From contig OY783205.1 of NCBI GenBank assembly GCA_963678705.1, positions 8,742,001-8,806,000 of the forward strand: 64,000 bases of DNA. The letters are read 5' to 3'. Of the stretch, positions 1 to 10,967 are shown piece by piece. Within the stretch, counting starts at the first letter, position 1; every line of letters starts with the position of its first letter. Below the pieces are notes generated by a model that worked only from the letters and a program-made list of their open reading frames with translations, was not told the origin of the DNA and ran no database searches. Origin of the DNA: Panorpa germanica. Its lineage: Eukaryota; Arthropoda; Insecta; Mecoptera; Panorpidae. The position numbers were made by a program, and so were the translations under genes.

Positions 1-2291
1 TGATTGTCCAAATGTAAACACATAGTGTCTTGTTTATATTCACCAATATCACATAACACTTGCTTTATCCACATAGCTTCTTTTGTTGCAGTACAGGCTG
101 CCATAAATTCAGCTTCTGTTGTTGACAGAGCAACCGTCTGTTGGCGTTGGCTGGACCATGTCACAGCAGCACCATTCTTTATGAAGACGTAGCCAGTAAC
201 TGAGCGTCTTGTATCAATATCGTTTGCATAATCAGTATCACTATAACCAGTAACAGCTGGTGGCTCTGATGTTGATGAGTAGTACAGGCCATAATCTTTA
301 GTATCCTTCAGGTACTTGAAGATCTTCGTGACAGCATTCCAGTGTGATTTGTTATAGCAACTTAAAAATCGACTTACCAGGCTTACGGCAAACATAATTT
401 CTGGTCGACTGACTGTAGCCAGATGCATAAGAGAACCCACAGCTTCTCTGTATGGATAGTTTTTCTCTGGTTCTCCATCTCCCTTTTGTAGCTTGACATG
501 GGGGTCCACTGGAACAGTGTTCGGGTTAGCATCAGTCATGTTAAACTTCTCTAACAGTTGTTCAACATACTTGGTCTGATGTATAAAAATACCGTTGCTA
601 AATATCTCAATTTGCATGCTGTTTTTACAGGATAGACCTTCAGGCGGAGACATAAATATGGTCTCTTCAAGTTCACCATATAAAAATGCAGTTTTCACAT
701 CAAGTTGTAAGATTTTAAGTTTATTTTGAACAGCCATGGAAAGTAATAAACGTATTGAATCATACCTTACAGTCGGAGCGAAGGTTTCTGTGTAGTCAAT
801 ACCTGCGGTTTGTGCAAATCCCTTAGCACAAAGTCTCGATTTGAACCGTGAACCCGTTGACTCTTCCTTTATTCGGAACACCCATTTACTGCCAAACACT
901 TTGGCATTCGGAGGTTTTTCTATCAATGTCCAGGTTTCATTTTTCTTATGAGCATCAAGTTCTTCATTGATTGACTTTATCCATTCATTTTTATTTGTTG
1001 AATGTACTGCTTCTTCATATGTTACAGGAACACAGGATGAGAATAAACACAGATGTGTATGTTCTTCAGTACATGGACAGTTGAAATTCTTATTTTTTGT
1101 TTTATTTCTTGGTCTCAATGTCACATTACTGACAGGAGGAGAATCAATTCTGGTGCTAGGTAAGTATTCACTGTCGGATGTTGACCTGTTTCCTTTCTCA
1201 GTCTCATATGAACTTTCTGAATTTGTGTCATTGTCAATCAAGCTGTCCTCTTCCGTTTTTGCTTTTTCTCTTACATCTTCTTTATTTGTATTTGTTTTGT
1301 CATTTTCAGTGTCTGTCTCATACAATTCTACCGAAACAAAGTCTCTTTTCACTGAGGATTCAAGAAATGTAGCATCTCTGCTCTTTATTACCTTTCTAGT
1401 ATTTGGTAATATGAATCTGTATCCTTTTGTATGGTCGCAGTATCCGATGAAGATCATTCTGTGAGCCTTTGGATCCCATTTTCTGCGTTTTTCTTTAGGT
1501 AGATGAACCATTGCCTCGCAGCCAAATATACGCATATGATTAACATTTGGTTTGCGTCCAGACCACATTTCCATAGGAGTCTTGAAAGCTAAGGATCTGG
1601 TTGGGGAACGATTGATGATGTAAGCAGCAGTGTGTATTGCATCTGCCCAATACAACTTCGGTAGACCAGCGTTGAGTAGCATGCACTTCGCTTTTTCAAC
1701 CAGTGTCCGATTCATGCGTTCCGCAGTCCCATTCTGTTCAGGCGTGTATGGTGTGGTGGTTTGATGGATGATTCCGGCACCTTTCAGGTAATCAGAGAAG
1801 GCTTTGTTATCGTATTCAAGTCCGTTGTCTGTACGAAGAACCTTTATACGAGCATCCAATTGATTTTCAACTTCTTGCTTGAATTCTTTGAATTTACTGA
1901 GCACTTCAGACTTTTTGTGAAGAAAGTATACTGAAATCTTCTTGGAATATTCATCTAGGAAGGTTAAAAAATATCTGCTCCCACCGAGAGACTGGGTTTC
2001 CATTGATCCATCACTTTTAAAAGGTAACCGTGTCTGCTTTCCTTCTTTACAAGTTATGCATTTCAGATTTTCTGTTTTTCCTGAAAAAGTTAAATGCTCT
2101 GTGTTAGCAGACAATTTTTTCAAAGTTTGGAAATTAAGATGTCCCATCCTCTGGTGCCAGCAAAAAGCATCTTGTTCATGTTCAACACTGGACATGTGCG
2201 CAAGGCTTTCAGGCATGTTCAGCCGGTACATGTTATTTACAATGCTCGCAGTTGCTATTATTTGATTCTTGCTGTTCATGATCACACAGCC
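1..2291 (-). pseudogene. Copia pol (integrase, RT, RNase H), two internal in-frame deletions, open to window edge
   Basis: Downstream of the TGA the frame stays open for about 763 codons to the window start. In order: the GAG-pre-integrase zinc domain (HX3H then CX2C, about 2050-2175); the integrase core with LRTDNG and, after 35 residues, the E of NGTAER; a Q/N/E/T/D-rich linker; RT starting near 990 with WVFRIK, RLCAKGF and LDVKTAFLYG; then RNase H with SDTDYA and STTEAEF. At about 2001-2016 the text jumps from LPFKSDGS to METQSLGG, dropping the usual HSDVCG block with the first catalytic Asp. At about 610-630 it jumps from PEGLSCKNS to MQIEI, dropping roughly 150 residues including the YVDD motif. 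Residue losses are judged against the remembered family pattern. Confidence 0.88.
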
Positions 2292-3323
2292 TCAGGTATC
2301 AAATTTCACTTGGCCTCCATTTTTAATAATTTGGCTTACAGATATCAGATTAGTTGTCAATTCAGGAACATATAAGACATTTGTGAACAGAATCTTATTC
2401 TCTTGCCCGTTTTGGTCATAAATATTTAAGCTGACATCTCCTGAGCTTTGCACAGATAACACTTTGTTATCAGCAACACGAATGTTCTTTGTTATAGGGG
2501 TAGTTTCCTTTACAATTATATTCTTGGTCTTAGTCATATGTGCCGAAGCACCGGAGTCTATGTACCAAGCATCATCATAGTGGGATGATGTAACAAACAC
2601 AGCAGCATGAGAAGAGCTAGGTTTCTGAGTCTTGTTCATGGGTTTGTATTTGTTGCATTCAGAACGTTTATGTCCATATTGATTGCAGGAATAACATCTC
2701 GGACCCTTGTAGAACTTCTTCTTTACAGAGTTGTTATGAAACTTCTTGTTGACAGCAAAAGCCGTTGTGTTGTTGTCTGAATTTCTAACATCTTGTAATA
2801 GTTTTGCTTTAACACTGTCTGCAGTTATTTTTGTGCCTGAGCTTTCGATCGCAATAATCATTGGTTGATATGATTCGGGCAGACCGGAGAGCAGCAATGT
2901 CCCGAGCCACTCGTCGTCCACTTTAAAGCCAATGTTGCGCAGCTTGTGAGCAGTTGACATAATTTTGCTCACATACTCTTCTATATTTTGACATCCACTG
3001 AGCGATGTGTTACATAAATCACGTAGCAGACCAACTCGGCGTGTAAGTCCGGAGTCGTCGAACGCTGCGGCCAATTTGTCCCAAACTCCTTTGGCCGTGT
3101 TTTCCTCTTGGATATGAACGTAATTGATCGGATCAACCAGAAGAATTAACTTTGTTTTCGCTTTTGTATCACATTTTGAATCTGCGGGTGACGCCGGGTT
3201 AACCTCAATGCATTCCCAAAGTTCTTCGTGTTGTAAGTATGTTTTCACTGCGAATTGCCAAGTCGAATAGTTTTTACGGCCGGTTAACTTCTCGATTAAT
3301 GCCAGTGAATTATTCGATGCCAT
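2292..3323 (-). CDS. Copia gag and protease, ended by a premature TGA
   Basis: The 343-codon frame starts at the ATG at 3321-3323; an upstream alternative start only adds leader codons. Residues about 5-185 resemble the Copia gag (UBN2/DUF4219-type) fold. A CX2CX4HX4C zinc knuckle lies at residues 210-223, binding genomic RNA in Gag particles. The aspartic protease active site is D-S-G-A-S at about 256-260, preceded by AWYI. The frame stops at TGA (2292-2294), but the same frame continues at once into the integrase zinc domain, so the TGA interrupts one original gag-pol polyprotein. Up to that point I see no other lesion. Confidence 0.9.
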   Translation of the reverse strand: MASNNSLALIEKLTGRKNYSTWQFAVKTYLQHEELWECIEVNPASPADSKCDTKAKTKLILLVDPINYVHIQEENTAKGVWDKLAAAFDDSGLTRRVGLLRDLCNTSLSGCQNIEEYVSKIMSTAHKLRNIGFKVDDEWLGTLLLSGLPESYQPMIIAIESSGTKITADSVKAKLLQDVRNSDNNTTAFAVNKKFHNNSVKKKFYKGPRCYSCNQYGHKRSECNKYKPMNKTQKPSSSHAAVFVTSSHYDDAWYIDSGASAHMTKTKNIIVKETTPITKNIRVADNKVLSVQSSGDVSLNIYDQNGQENKILFTNVLYVPELTTNLISVSQIIKNGGQVKFDT

Positions 3324-3479
3324 TTTTATTCGTTGAGAACACTTTATACACAAAGAAGAACAGAAACAGTTTCAACAGCCACGTTTTTTTTTTAAGGTTA
3401 TGTTCACCACACTAAAAGTCAAGATGAATAAAGACTTTTTACTTTTCGAAAAACACTCACTAAACGTCTCTGGATTTAT

Positions 3480-3493
3480 CTGGGCCCATAACC
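3480..3493 (-). other. Copia primer-binding site (internal initiator tRNA-Met type)
   Basis: The minus-strand sequence immediately after the LTR is GGTTATGGGCCCAG. From established knowledge this is the motif of Drosophila copia-like elements, which are primed by an internal fragment of initiator tRNA-Met instead of the tRNA 3' end. Its position directly next to the LTR supports the call. The leader between it and the gag ATG (3324-3479) shows no ORF. Confidence 0.8.
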
Positions 3494-3702
3494 TGTTATA
3501 TTTAGCAGAGATAAACTATTAATTTATATTAATCAGGTTTATTATATTTTTTTAAATGTACACATGCGTTATGATGTCACAGAGTATAAAATACATAGTA
3601 GGACGGTATTACAGAGCATAGTATTACCTACAGTATTACCGTGTGTAAAAAGAAAGATAGAATAGTGTCAATCCCTAGAGGGCGCTAAATTTAAATCCAA
3701 CA
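3494..3702 (-). repeat. Copia 5' LTR (209 bp)
   Basis: On the minus strand it starts TGTTGGATTT and ends TATAACA, the TG...CA form of Copia LTRs. The inner edge is fixed by the adjoining primer-binding site. The outer edge is fixed by the point where BEL/Pao coding sequence resumes at 3703. A possible AATAAA poly(A) signal is read on the minus strand at 3538-3543. The second LTR is outside the window, so insertion age cannot be estimated. Confidence 0.8.
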
Positions 3703-4461
3703 AAATTGTCATACACGAGATCCATCAGGACAATATGTTGTCCCTCTGTTGACAAAACCAGATATAATTAGTTTAGGTTCTTCGAGAAGTTTACCTACAT
3801 TCAGATTAATGTCCGTCCAGCGTCGTCTATCTAGATCTTCGTCTCTTTCCGATTGGTACAAGGAATTTATGGCAGTATATGAATCTATGGGCCATATGCG
3901 AGAAGTAGCAATAAATACCGGAAAATATTATATTCCTCATCATGCTGTTGTAAAGGACTCTGGGCGTAGCATGAAACTTCGAGTAGTATTCAATGGAAGT
4001 GCTAACACAAGCACAGGAAATACACTGAACCAGTATTTGTATGCAGGACCAAAACTACAAAAAGACATCTCTGATGTAATCTCTAAATTCCGTCTTAGCC
4101 GCATCCCTATTGTATGCGACATCTCACATAGTTATCGTATGATAAACATTCGTCCAGAGGATAGACAATTCCAGCATATTCTTTGGTGTCCAGATAATGC
4201 ACAAACAGTTAAAAAATATCAATTGTCTAAAGTAACGTATGGATTAACATCTAGTCCCTTGTTAAGCACTCCGCACTATTCACTAACTAATTCTTGATGA
4301 GGGAACTCATTGCCCGCTCGCTGCCGCTGCGGCTACCAACCAATTACTTGTCGATGATATTTTATCCGGCTCAAAGGACCAAATGTACACGACGTTCGTG
4401 CCTATTTGAAGCACTAAAGTTTTTGGTTGCTTAAACTTAGATTGCAATGGACTGTATATTT
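3703..4461 (+). pseudogene. BEL/Pao reverse-transcriptase remnant (Pao-A)
   Basis: Plus-strand coding remnant of the BEL/Pao RT domain, opposite in orientation to everything else in the window. In order: HTRDPSGQYVV (N-terminal RT linker), YESMGHMREV, YYIPHHAVVK, KLRVVFNGSA, GPKLQKDI, CDISHSYRMI (first RT Asp; the usual MYR is altered) and KVTYGLTSSP. The frame stops at about 4297. After a frameshift, LLVDDILSGS at about 4348-4377 is the degenerate YVDD active-site box. Similarity fades by about 4440. The left end is cut by Copia and the right end by the Pao-B LTR, so only a slice of pol remains. It has no start codon of its own. Confidence 0.85.
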
Positions 4462-4968
4462 TGTTAAACTGTAATAATATTATTATTCTGTATATATTTG
4501 ATATTAATTATCAACTTGAAGCGCACTGAATAATGTGATCTAATCTAAAAATGCGATTTACCTCTCGCTAAACCAAGAATTATTCAAATACGAAAATTGT
4601 TTTATTTCAACAATAAATATGCTCACTAAGCCAAGACTTAATTTAAATACGAACATTTTTTCATTCACACCCAAAACACACAAAATAAACAATTCAAACA
4701 AAAACAATAAACAATAAAACATCAACAAACAAAAGTCCACAATCTATTTTTTGAATAAAACAGAAGGGGAAAACAAGTTGAATATAGCCAATTTATACAC
4801 ATGAACGAATATTGTGTTTGTGAAAACTATTAATTTATGAAAAAAATTCTATTCAAGAATTTGAATCAATTTTATTATTTAATATATATTTTTTCCTTAT
4901 GAAAAATTAATTTAATTAAATTATTATTTTCTTTTCTTTTTTAGTTATTTCGGATTTGATACTTAACA
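4462..4968 (-). repeat. Pao-B 3' LTR (about 507 bp), probable
   Basis: The interval is bounded by a perfect 6-bp inverted repeat TGTTAA...TTAACA, as expected for LTR ends, and lies directly downstream (minus strand) of a polypurine tract and Pao pol. It is very AT-rich. Minus-strand signals include TATAAATTGG (about 4790-4798) and AATAAA (about 4600-4606). A 60-codon open frame inside it is not credible as a gene. The outer edge is inferred from the terminal repeat and from where Pao-A coding similarity ends. A second Pao-B LTR is not in the window. Confidence 0.6.
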
Positions 4969-4979
4969 TACCCCCACCC
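4969..4979 (-). other. Pao-B polypurine tract
   Basis: The minus strand reads GGGTGGGGGTA immediately before the LTR start TGTTAAG. A purine-rich tract directly 5' of the 3' LTR primes plus-strand DNA synthesis in retroelements. It sits about 45 bp after the pol stop codon of unit U1, so in this element nothing large lies between pol and the LTR. That absence is the main evidence that ORFa is not native to Pao-B. Confidence 0.65.
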
Positions 4980-5022
4980 GACTATTTTTCATAATATGCC
5001 AAAATATAATTTGAACTATACA

Positions 5023-6785
5023 TTATGCAAGCATTTCAAAATTTAGTTTGATTAGCGTCGATACTGGCCGTTTATAAATGCCATGAGCAAATTTTAATGT
5101 AACAACACGAACATGACCGGCAGGACCTGAATGAGTTTCCTGGATACGTGCCAATTGCCGTTCGAATGGTGAAATATCTTATCCATACAATATCTTTATC
5201 TCTTATCCATACAAGATCATCCAGTTGTAAATTATCAGAGACGGATTGCCATTTGTATCGTTGGTGTTGAGTATTGAAATATTCTCGGATCCATATATTT
5301 GCAAAATCCTGTCTAATTTGTTTGATTAATTCCCAACGCTGTAAATGATTTGGGTTTCTATTTAACAGAATTTCCTCAGGAGGAAGACATAATGACGTAC
5401 CAATAAGAAAGTGGCTACGAGATAAGGGATGTGAATCATCTGGTGATGCAGGCCAATGTACTAAAGGGCGACTGTTCATAATTGCTTCTATTCTGGCAAA
5501 AATTGTTGTGAGTTCTTCAAATGTAAGTGGTCGTGTACCAATTACTCGTTGGAGATTATATTTGGCACTTTAAACTCCACTTTCCTAAAGTCCACCAAAA
5601 TTTGGACTGTGAGGAGGGTTAAAATGCCATTTAACCCCTCTAATGAAGACTTAATATGCACACATGTTTTGACTTCTTTTAAATATCGGTTTGCACCAAT
5701 GAAAACTGCCGCAATCAGTATAAATATCAGAGCATAGGCCTCGTCGTGATGTTAACCGATCGAATGATGCGAGAAATGAGTCAGTAGAGATTCCAGAAGT
5801 AACTTCGAGGTGAACAGCTTTTGTGGACATACATATAAAAAGACACAAATATGCTTTTGATATATAAGTATTTCGGATGCGAGGTTCTTAAATGGAAAAG
5901 GGTCCAGCAAAATCAATACCAACATGTAAAAATGGTCGATGGTATGTGACTCTAGCAGCTGGTAAGTCACCCATGACAGGAGTAGATGTAGTTGCTCGTA
6001 ATTTTGTGCAAATAGTGCATAGTCGTAAGACTTGTCGAATTTTACTTCTGGCGGATATTAACCAGAATTAAGATCGTAAAAGATAATGTAACGTATTGAG
6101 CCCCACATGTAAATATAGTTTATGGTAATGTAATATTAGTAAGTTCGTTAAATGGTTATGCTTTGGCAATAGATATGGGTGTTTTGCTGCAGAGGTTAAC
6201 TCTGAATTTTTGAGGCGTCCGCCGACAACTAATAGCCCATTGTGATCGAGACATGGAGATAGAAAGATTAATATGGTGCGGAATTGACGACCGAGCTTGA
6301 TATTTCTAATATCATCACTAAAATGATCCTGTTGTGCTAAGCGAATAATAAATATCTCTGCGGCAAGTAATTCTGTGAACGTTGGTGGACCAAAGGCGAC
6401 GTTAACATCATGACCTGGCATTATTAGTGACCTAAAACGCTTACTGTAAGCTACAATACGAAGTAATTTACAATAATTTGTCTGGTTTTCCAGTAGAGTT
6501 AAAAATACATTTGACACAAGTTTGTCCGTACAGAGATTTGAACTGCTTTTTACTTGTTTAAGCTCAGGCAATGTTAGTTCGGTATTATGATGTCCAACAA
6601 AGTTTATGTGGTGGGACCTTCAGCCATGACAACACAACAGAAGAATCAGTAAAGGCGTATACTTAAATATTATTCAATTTTGGCATTAGAATGTTATGTA
6701 CATGAAGAAGCAATTTTGTTAAAAAAACTGCACCAAGAAGTTCTAAAAATATTTGTTGCCCATCGAGTAGACGAGATCTGTTCGG
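5023..6785 (-). pseudogene. U1 Pao-B pol fragment (edge unit)
   Basis: It carries the architecture shared by all pol copies. A short RNase H piece (LELLGAVFLTKLL, then TDSSVVMSWL) begins abruptly. Next come the zinc-binding and linker region, the integrase core with GIDFAGP and a YTDCG-type motif where active elements have DNG, the E of ESGVKS, and a DUF5641-like C-terminal domain ending at TAA. U1 is the most diverged copy. The junction with LTR sequence follows the stop. There is a local duplication near 5170-5215 that puts the C-terminal domain out of frame, and the Trp before the catalytic Glu is a stop (TAG). Haplogroup alpha. Confidence 0.85.
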
Positions 6786-6834
6786 CTCCTATATCTATAC
6801 AATGAAAATACGTTGATTCTAGGAACAACCTAGC

Positions 6835-7951
6835 TCACATTTGTATTCGAGAATTTTTGTCTCGATAAACAACTGGCATTACTTGAACGCCTTCAAAATA
6901 TTTTACATTGACAGCGCCATTATTTTGCAAGGAATTCTCACTAACACCTTGCTTCTCATTAGAAATGGCATTGACAACAGGTTTATTATTCGCTAATAAA
7001 ACGTTGTGGTAAACACTACTACTTTCTGAATTATTTGCAAAGATGTCACTACTTATCCAAGTTCTACTTAGGGAAGCAGTGTTGTCAAGTGGAAGAGAAG
7101 TGGTCTTATAAAAATTACCACCAGTAGATATAACTTGCCTTTTAATATTGCCATCATTTATTTGCGTTTGAAAAGGATCCATTCCAAATACATCCACGTT
7201 AAAGTCTGAAACTGCATGTTCTTGCGGAAATAATTGGTTTGAAATTGAATGACTTATCGTTGAAATTGCTTCAACTACAGGCGGAGTATTACCACTCCAA
7301 TCAACTTGTCTTTTAAATACTGCATCATATTTTGGAAAACGAACAATTAAAGGAGAAGAATCATCTTCTAAATTTGATTGAGATATATTTAAAAGATGAC
7401 ACTTCCTTTTAGTAACAAGTCTCAAAACAAAAATTTTCATCTACAATCAACTCTGATTGAGTCTTAGTATTTGAGACTTCGTTACATTCCAAAATATTGT
7501 CGCCAGGATCATTGTTAGCAGATTCAATTTCTTTTTCTATGTTTAGTATTTTAGTAATTTCTTTACTTTCATTTCCTAAAGATTTATCAGTATTATTTTC
7601 CATTTCAATTGTAATTGTTGACGAATTTGATTGATTCCTAATATGCGGTGAAGAAATCTCTGAACTATAGTTTAATTTACCAAAAGACTGTTCATTTTCA
7701 ACTAATTTCAAACAAGTTTCGTTTTGAATATCATCGTTTTCTTGAAGATTAGTTACATTTTCTACAAGTCCTGAATCTTTGTCGTTTAATATTTCAGTAT
7801 TAAGATTTCTTTTTGATTTATTACTACCAACTTTTCAAGTGGTATTCCCTTGAGCTTTCGAATATATTTTTGAAGATTGTTGCCCAATTTTTGGATAAAG
7901 ATCACTAAAACTTTCTTTCTCATTTGAATTATGTTAAATTTGAAGTATACA
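6835..7951 (-). pseudogene. U1 ORFa, internally deleted
   Basis: Unrecognised protein-coding-like sequence, described under U6. Here roughly 110 bp in the middle is missing: the text jumps from NFCFE to the KRKCHLL segment near 7420, and the frame changes. The C-terminal part (6835-7440) and the N-terminal part (7409-7711) are separately open. The upstream segment has an in-frame TGA at the TTR position (7839 region) and a TAA just after the pol junction. Haplogroup B. Confidence 0.7.
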
Positions 7952-9690
7952 TTATGCAAGAATTTCAAAGTTTAATTTGATTAGCTTCGATACTGGTCGT
8001 TTATAAATGCCAAGAGCGGTTTTTAATGTAAAAACACGAACATGACCGTCAGGACCTGGATGAGTTTCCTGGACACGTGCCAATGGCCATTCGAATGGTG
8101 AAATATTATTATCCTTTATCCATACAAGGTCATCCAATTTTAAATTGTCAGAGACGGATTGCCATTTGTGTCGTTGGTGTAGAGTATTAAGATATTCTCG
8201 GATCCATCTATTTGCAAAATCTTGTCTAATTTGTTTGATTAATTCCCAACGCTGTAAATGATTTGGGTTTCTATTTAACAGAATTTCCTCAGGAGGAAGA
8301 CATAATGTCGAACCAATAAGAAAGTGACTATGAAGATAAGGGATGTGGATCATCTGGTGATGCAGGCAAATGTACTAAAAGGCGACTGTTTATAATTGCT
8401 TCTATTCTGGCAAAAATTGTTGTGAGTTCTTCAAATGTAAATGGTCGTGTACCAATTACTCGATGGAGATGATATTTGGCACTTTTAACTCCACTTTCCT
8501 AGAGTCCACCAAAATTTGGACTGTGAGGAGGGTTAAAATGCCATTTAACCCCTCTAATGAAGACTTAATTTGCACACATGTTCTGACTTCTTTTAAATAT
8601 CGGTTTGCACCAATGAAAACTGCCGCAATCAGTATAAATATCAAAGCATAGGCCTCGTCGTGATGTAAACCGATCGAATGATGCGAGAAATGAGTCAGTA
8701 GAGATTCCAGAAGTAACTTCGAGGTGAACAGCTTTTGTGGACATACATATAAAAAGACACAAATATGCTTTTGATATATGAGCATTTAGAATGCGAGGTT
8801 CTTTAATGGAAAAGGGTCCAGCAAAATCAATACCAACATGTAAAAATGGTCGATGGTATGTGACTCTAGCAGCGGGTAAGTCACTTATGACAGGAGTAGA
8901 TGTAGTTGCTCGTAATTTTGTGCAAATAGTGCATAGTCGTAAGACTTGTCGAATTTTACTTCTGGCGGATATTATCCAGAATTTAGATCGTAGAAGATAA
9001 TGTAACGTATTGAGCCCCACATGTAAATATAGTTTCTGGTAATGTAATATTAGTAAGTTCGTTAAATGATTATGCTTTTTCAATAGATATGGGTGTTTTG
9101 CTGCAGAGGTTAACTCTGAATTTTCGAGACGTCCGCCGACAACTTATAGCCATTGTGATCGAGACATGGAGATAGAGAGATTAATATGGTGCGGAATTGA
9201 CGACCGAGCTTAATATTTCTAATATCATCACTAAAATGATCCTGTTGTGCTAAGCGAATAATAAATATCTCTGCGGCAAGTAATTCTGTGAACGTTGGTG
9301 GACCAAAGGCGACGTTAACATTATGACCTGGCATTATTAGTGACCTAAAACGCTTACTGTAAGCTACAATACGAAGTAATTTACAATAATTTGACTGGTT
9401 TTCCAGTAGAGTTAAGAATACATTTGACACAAGTTTGTCCGTACACAGATTTGAACTGATTTTTACTTGTTTAAGCTCAGGCAATGTTAGTTCGGTATTA
9501 TGTTGTCCAACAAAGTTTATGTGGTGGGACCTTCAGCCATGACATCACAACGAAAGAATCAGTAAAGGCGTATACTTGAATATTATTCAATTTTGGCATT
9601 AGAATGTTATGTACATGAAGAAGCAATTTTGTTAAAAAAACTGCAGCAAGAAGTTCTAAAAATATTTGTTGCCCATCGAGTAGACGAGAT
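7952..9690 (-). pseudogene. U2 Pao-B pol fragment
   Basis: Alpha haplogroup: YTDCG at the second catalytic Asp and TAG in place of the Trp before the catalytic Glu. The C-terminal domain reads openly from about 8353 to the stop at 7952. The MNSR start region is altered by substitutions and an indel near 8335. The zinc/linker segment (9110-9484) and the core (8565-9083) lie in different frames, because one C is lost near 9150. Confidence 0.85.
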
Positions 9691-9747
9691 CTGTTCGGCT
9701 CCTATATCTATACAATGAAAATACGTTGATTCTAGGAACAACCCAGC

Positions 9748-10967
9748 TCACATATGTAGTCGAGAATTTTTGTCTCGATAAACAGCTGGCATTACTTGAA
9801 CGCCTTTAAGATATTTTACATTGACAGCGCCATTATTTTGCAAGGAATTCTCACTAACACCTTGCTTCTCATTAGAAATGGCATTGACAACAAGTTTATT
9901 ATTCGCTAATAAAACGTTGTGGTAAGCACTACTACTTTCTGAATTATTTGCAAAGATGTCACTACTTATCCAAGTTCTACTTAGGGAAGCAGTGTTGTCA
10001 AGTGGAAGAGAAGTGGTCTTATAAAAATTACCACCAGTAGATATAACTTGCCTTTTAATATTGCCATCATTTATTTGCTTTTGAAAAGAATCCATTCCAA
10101 ATACATCCACGTTAAAGTCTGAAACTGCAAGTTATGCGGAAATAATTGGTTTGAAATTGGATAATTTATCGTTGAAATTGGATCAACTACAGGCGGAGTA
10201 TTACCACTCCAATCAACTTGTCTCTTAAATACTGCATCATATTTTGGAAAACGAACAATTAAAGGAGAAGAATCATCTTCTAAATTTGATTGAGATATAT
10301 TTAAAAGATGACACTTCCTTTTTGTAAGTTTATTTTTTTCTACAATTGGAACTAATGGAGGCATATCTGGAAAACTGTCGACATTCGTGTAATTGATATC
10401 AGTTTGCATTGCATATTCTCCATCTTTTCCTTGTTCCTCAAAACAAAAATTTTTATCTACAATCAACTCTGATTGAGTCTTAGTATTTGAGACTTCGTTA
10501 CATTCCAAAATATTGTCGCCAGGATCATTGTTAGCAGATTCAATTTCTTTTTCTATGTTTAGTATTTTAGTAATTTCTTTACTTTCATTTCCTAAAGATT
10601 TACCAGTATTATTTTCCATTTCAATCGTAATTGTTGACGAATTTGATTGATTCCTAATATGCGGTGAAGAAATCTCTGAACTATAGTTTAATTTACCAAA
10701 AGACTGTTCATTTTCAACTAATTTCAAACAAGTTTCGTTTTGAATATCATCGTTTTCTTGAAGATTAGTTACATTTTCTACAAGTCCTGAATCTTTGTCG
10801 TTTAATATTTCAGTATTAAGATTTCTTTTTGATTTATTACTACCAACTTTTCAAGTGGTATTCCCTTGAGCTTTCGAATATATTTTTGAAGATTGTTGCC
10901 CAATTTTTGGATAAAGATCACTAATACTTTCTTTCTCATTTGAATTATGTTAAATTTGAAGTATACA
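9748..10967 (-). pseudogene. U2 ORFa, frameshifted
   Basis: The N-terminal part is open from 10727 to 10071. It is then broken by a changed, shortened stretch near 10128-10136 (GTTATGCGG where others have GTTCTTGCGG), which shifts the frame. The C-terminal part is open from 10110 to 9748. An in-frame TGA replaces the Arg codon upstream, as in U1. Haplogroup B. Confidence 0.7.

Larger units (their letters stand above)
1..3702 (-). mobile_element. Ty1/copia LTR retrotransposon, 3' part outside window
   Basis: Minus-strand element read as 5' LTR (right), primer-binding site, leader, gag with zinc knuckle, protease, integrase, reverse transcriptase and RNase H. The integrase-before-RT order is diagnostic of the Copia superfamily. 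The 3' end of pol and the 3' LTR lie beyond the window start, so the target-site duplication cannot be tested. Its right LTR edge directly abuts a BEL/Pao RT coding remnant, so it inserted into an older element. It is not autonomous: there is one in-frame TGA, and two in-frame deletions remove catalytic segments of integrase and RT. Confidence 0.95.

Noticed and set aside
967-1464. A 165-codon plus-strand open frame
   Set aside because: It is antisense to the Copia pol linker and RT start, which are continuous on the minus strand.
3540-3640. Plus-strand TATA box (GAGTATAAAATAC) suggesting a host promoter
   Set aside because: It lies within the Copia LTR and points away from the element, with no gene recognised downstream except the broken Pao-A RT.
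4558-4740. A 60-codon minus-strand open frame, hydrophobic
   Set aside because: It lies inside the AT-rich Pao-B LTR. The hydrophobic look comes from T-rich codons.
8791-9000. A 69-codon plus-strand open frame recurring in nearly every unit, and a 60-62-codon one beside it
   Set aside because: Both are antisense to the integrase core and zinc-binding region, whose motifs are on the minus strand.
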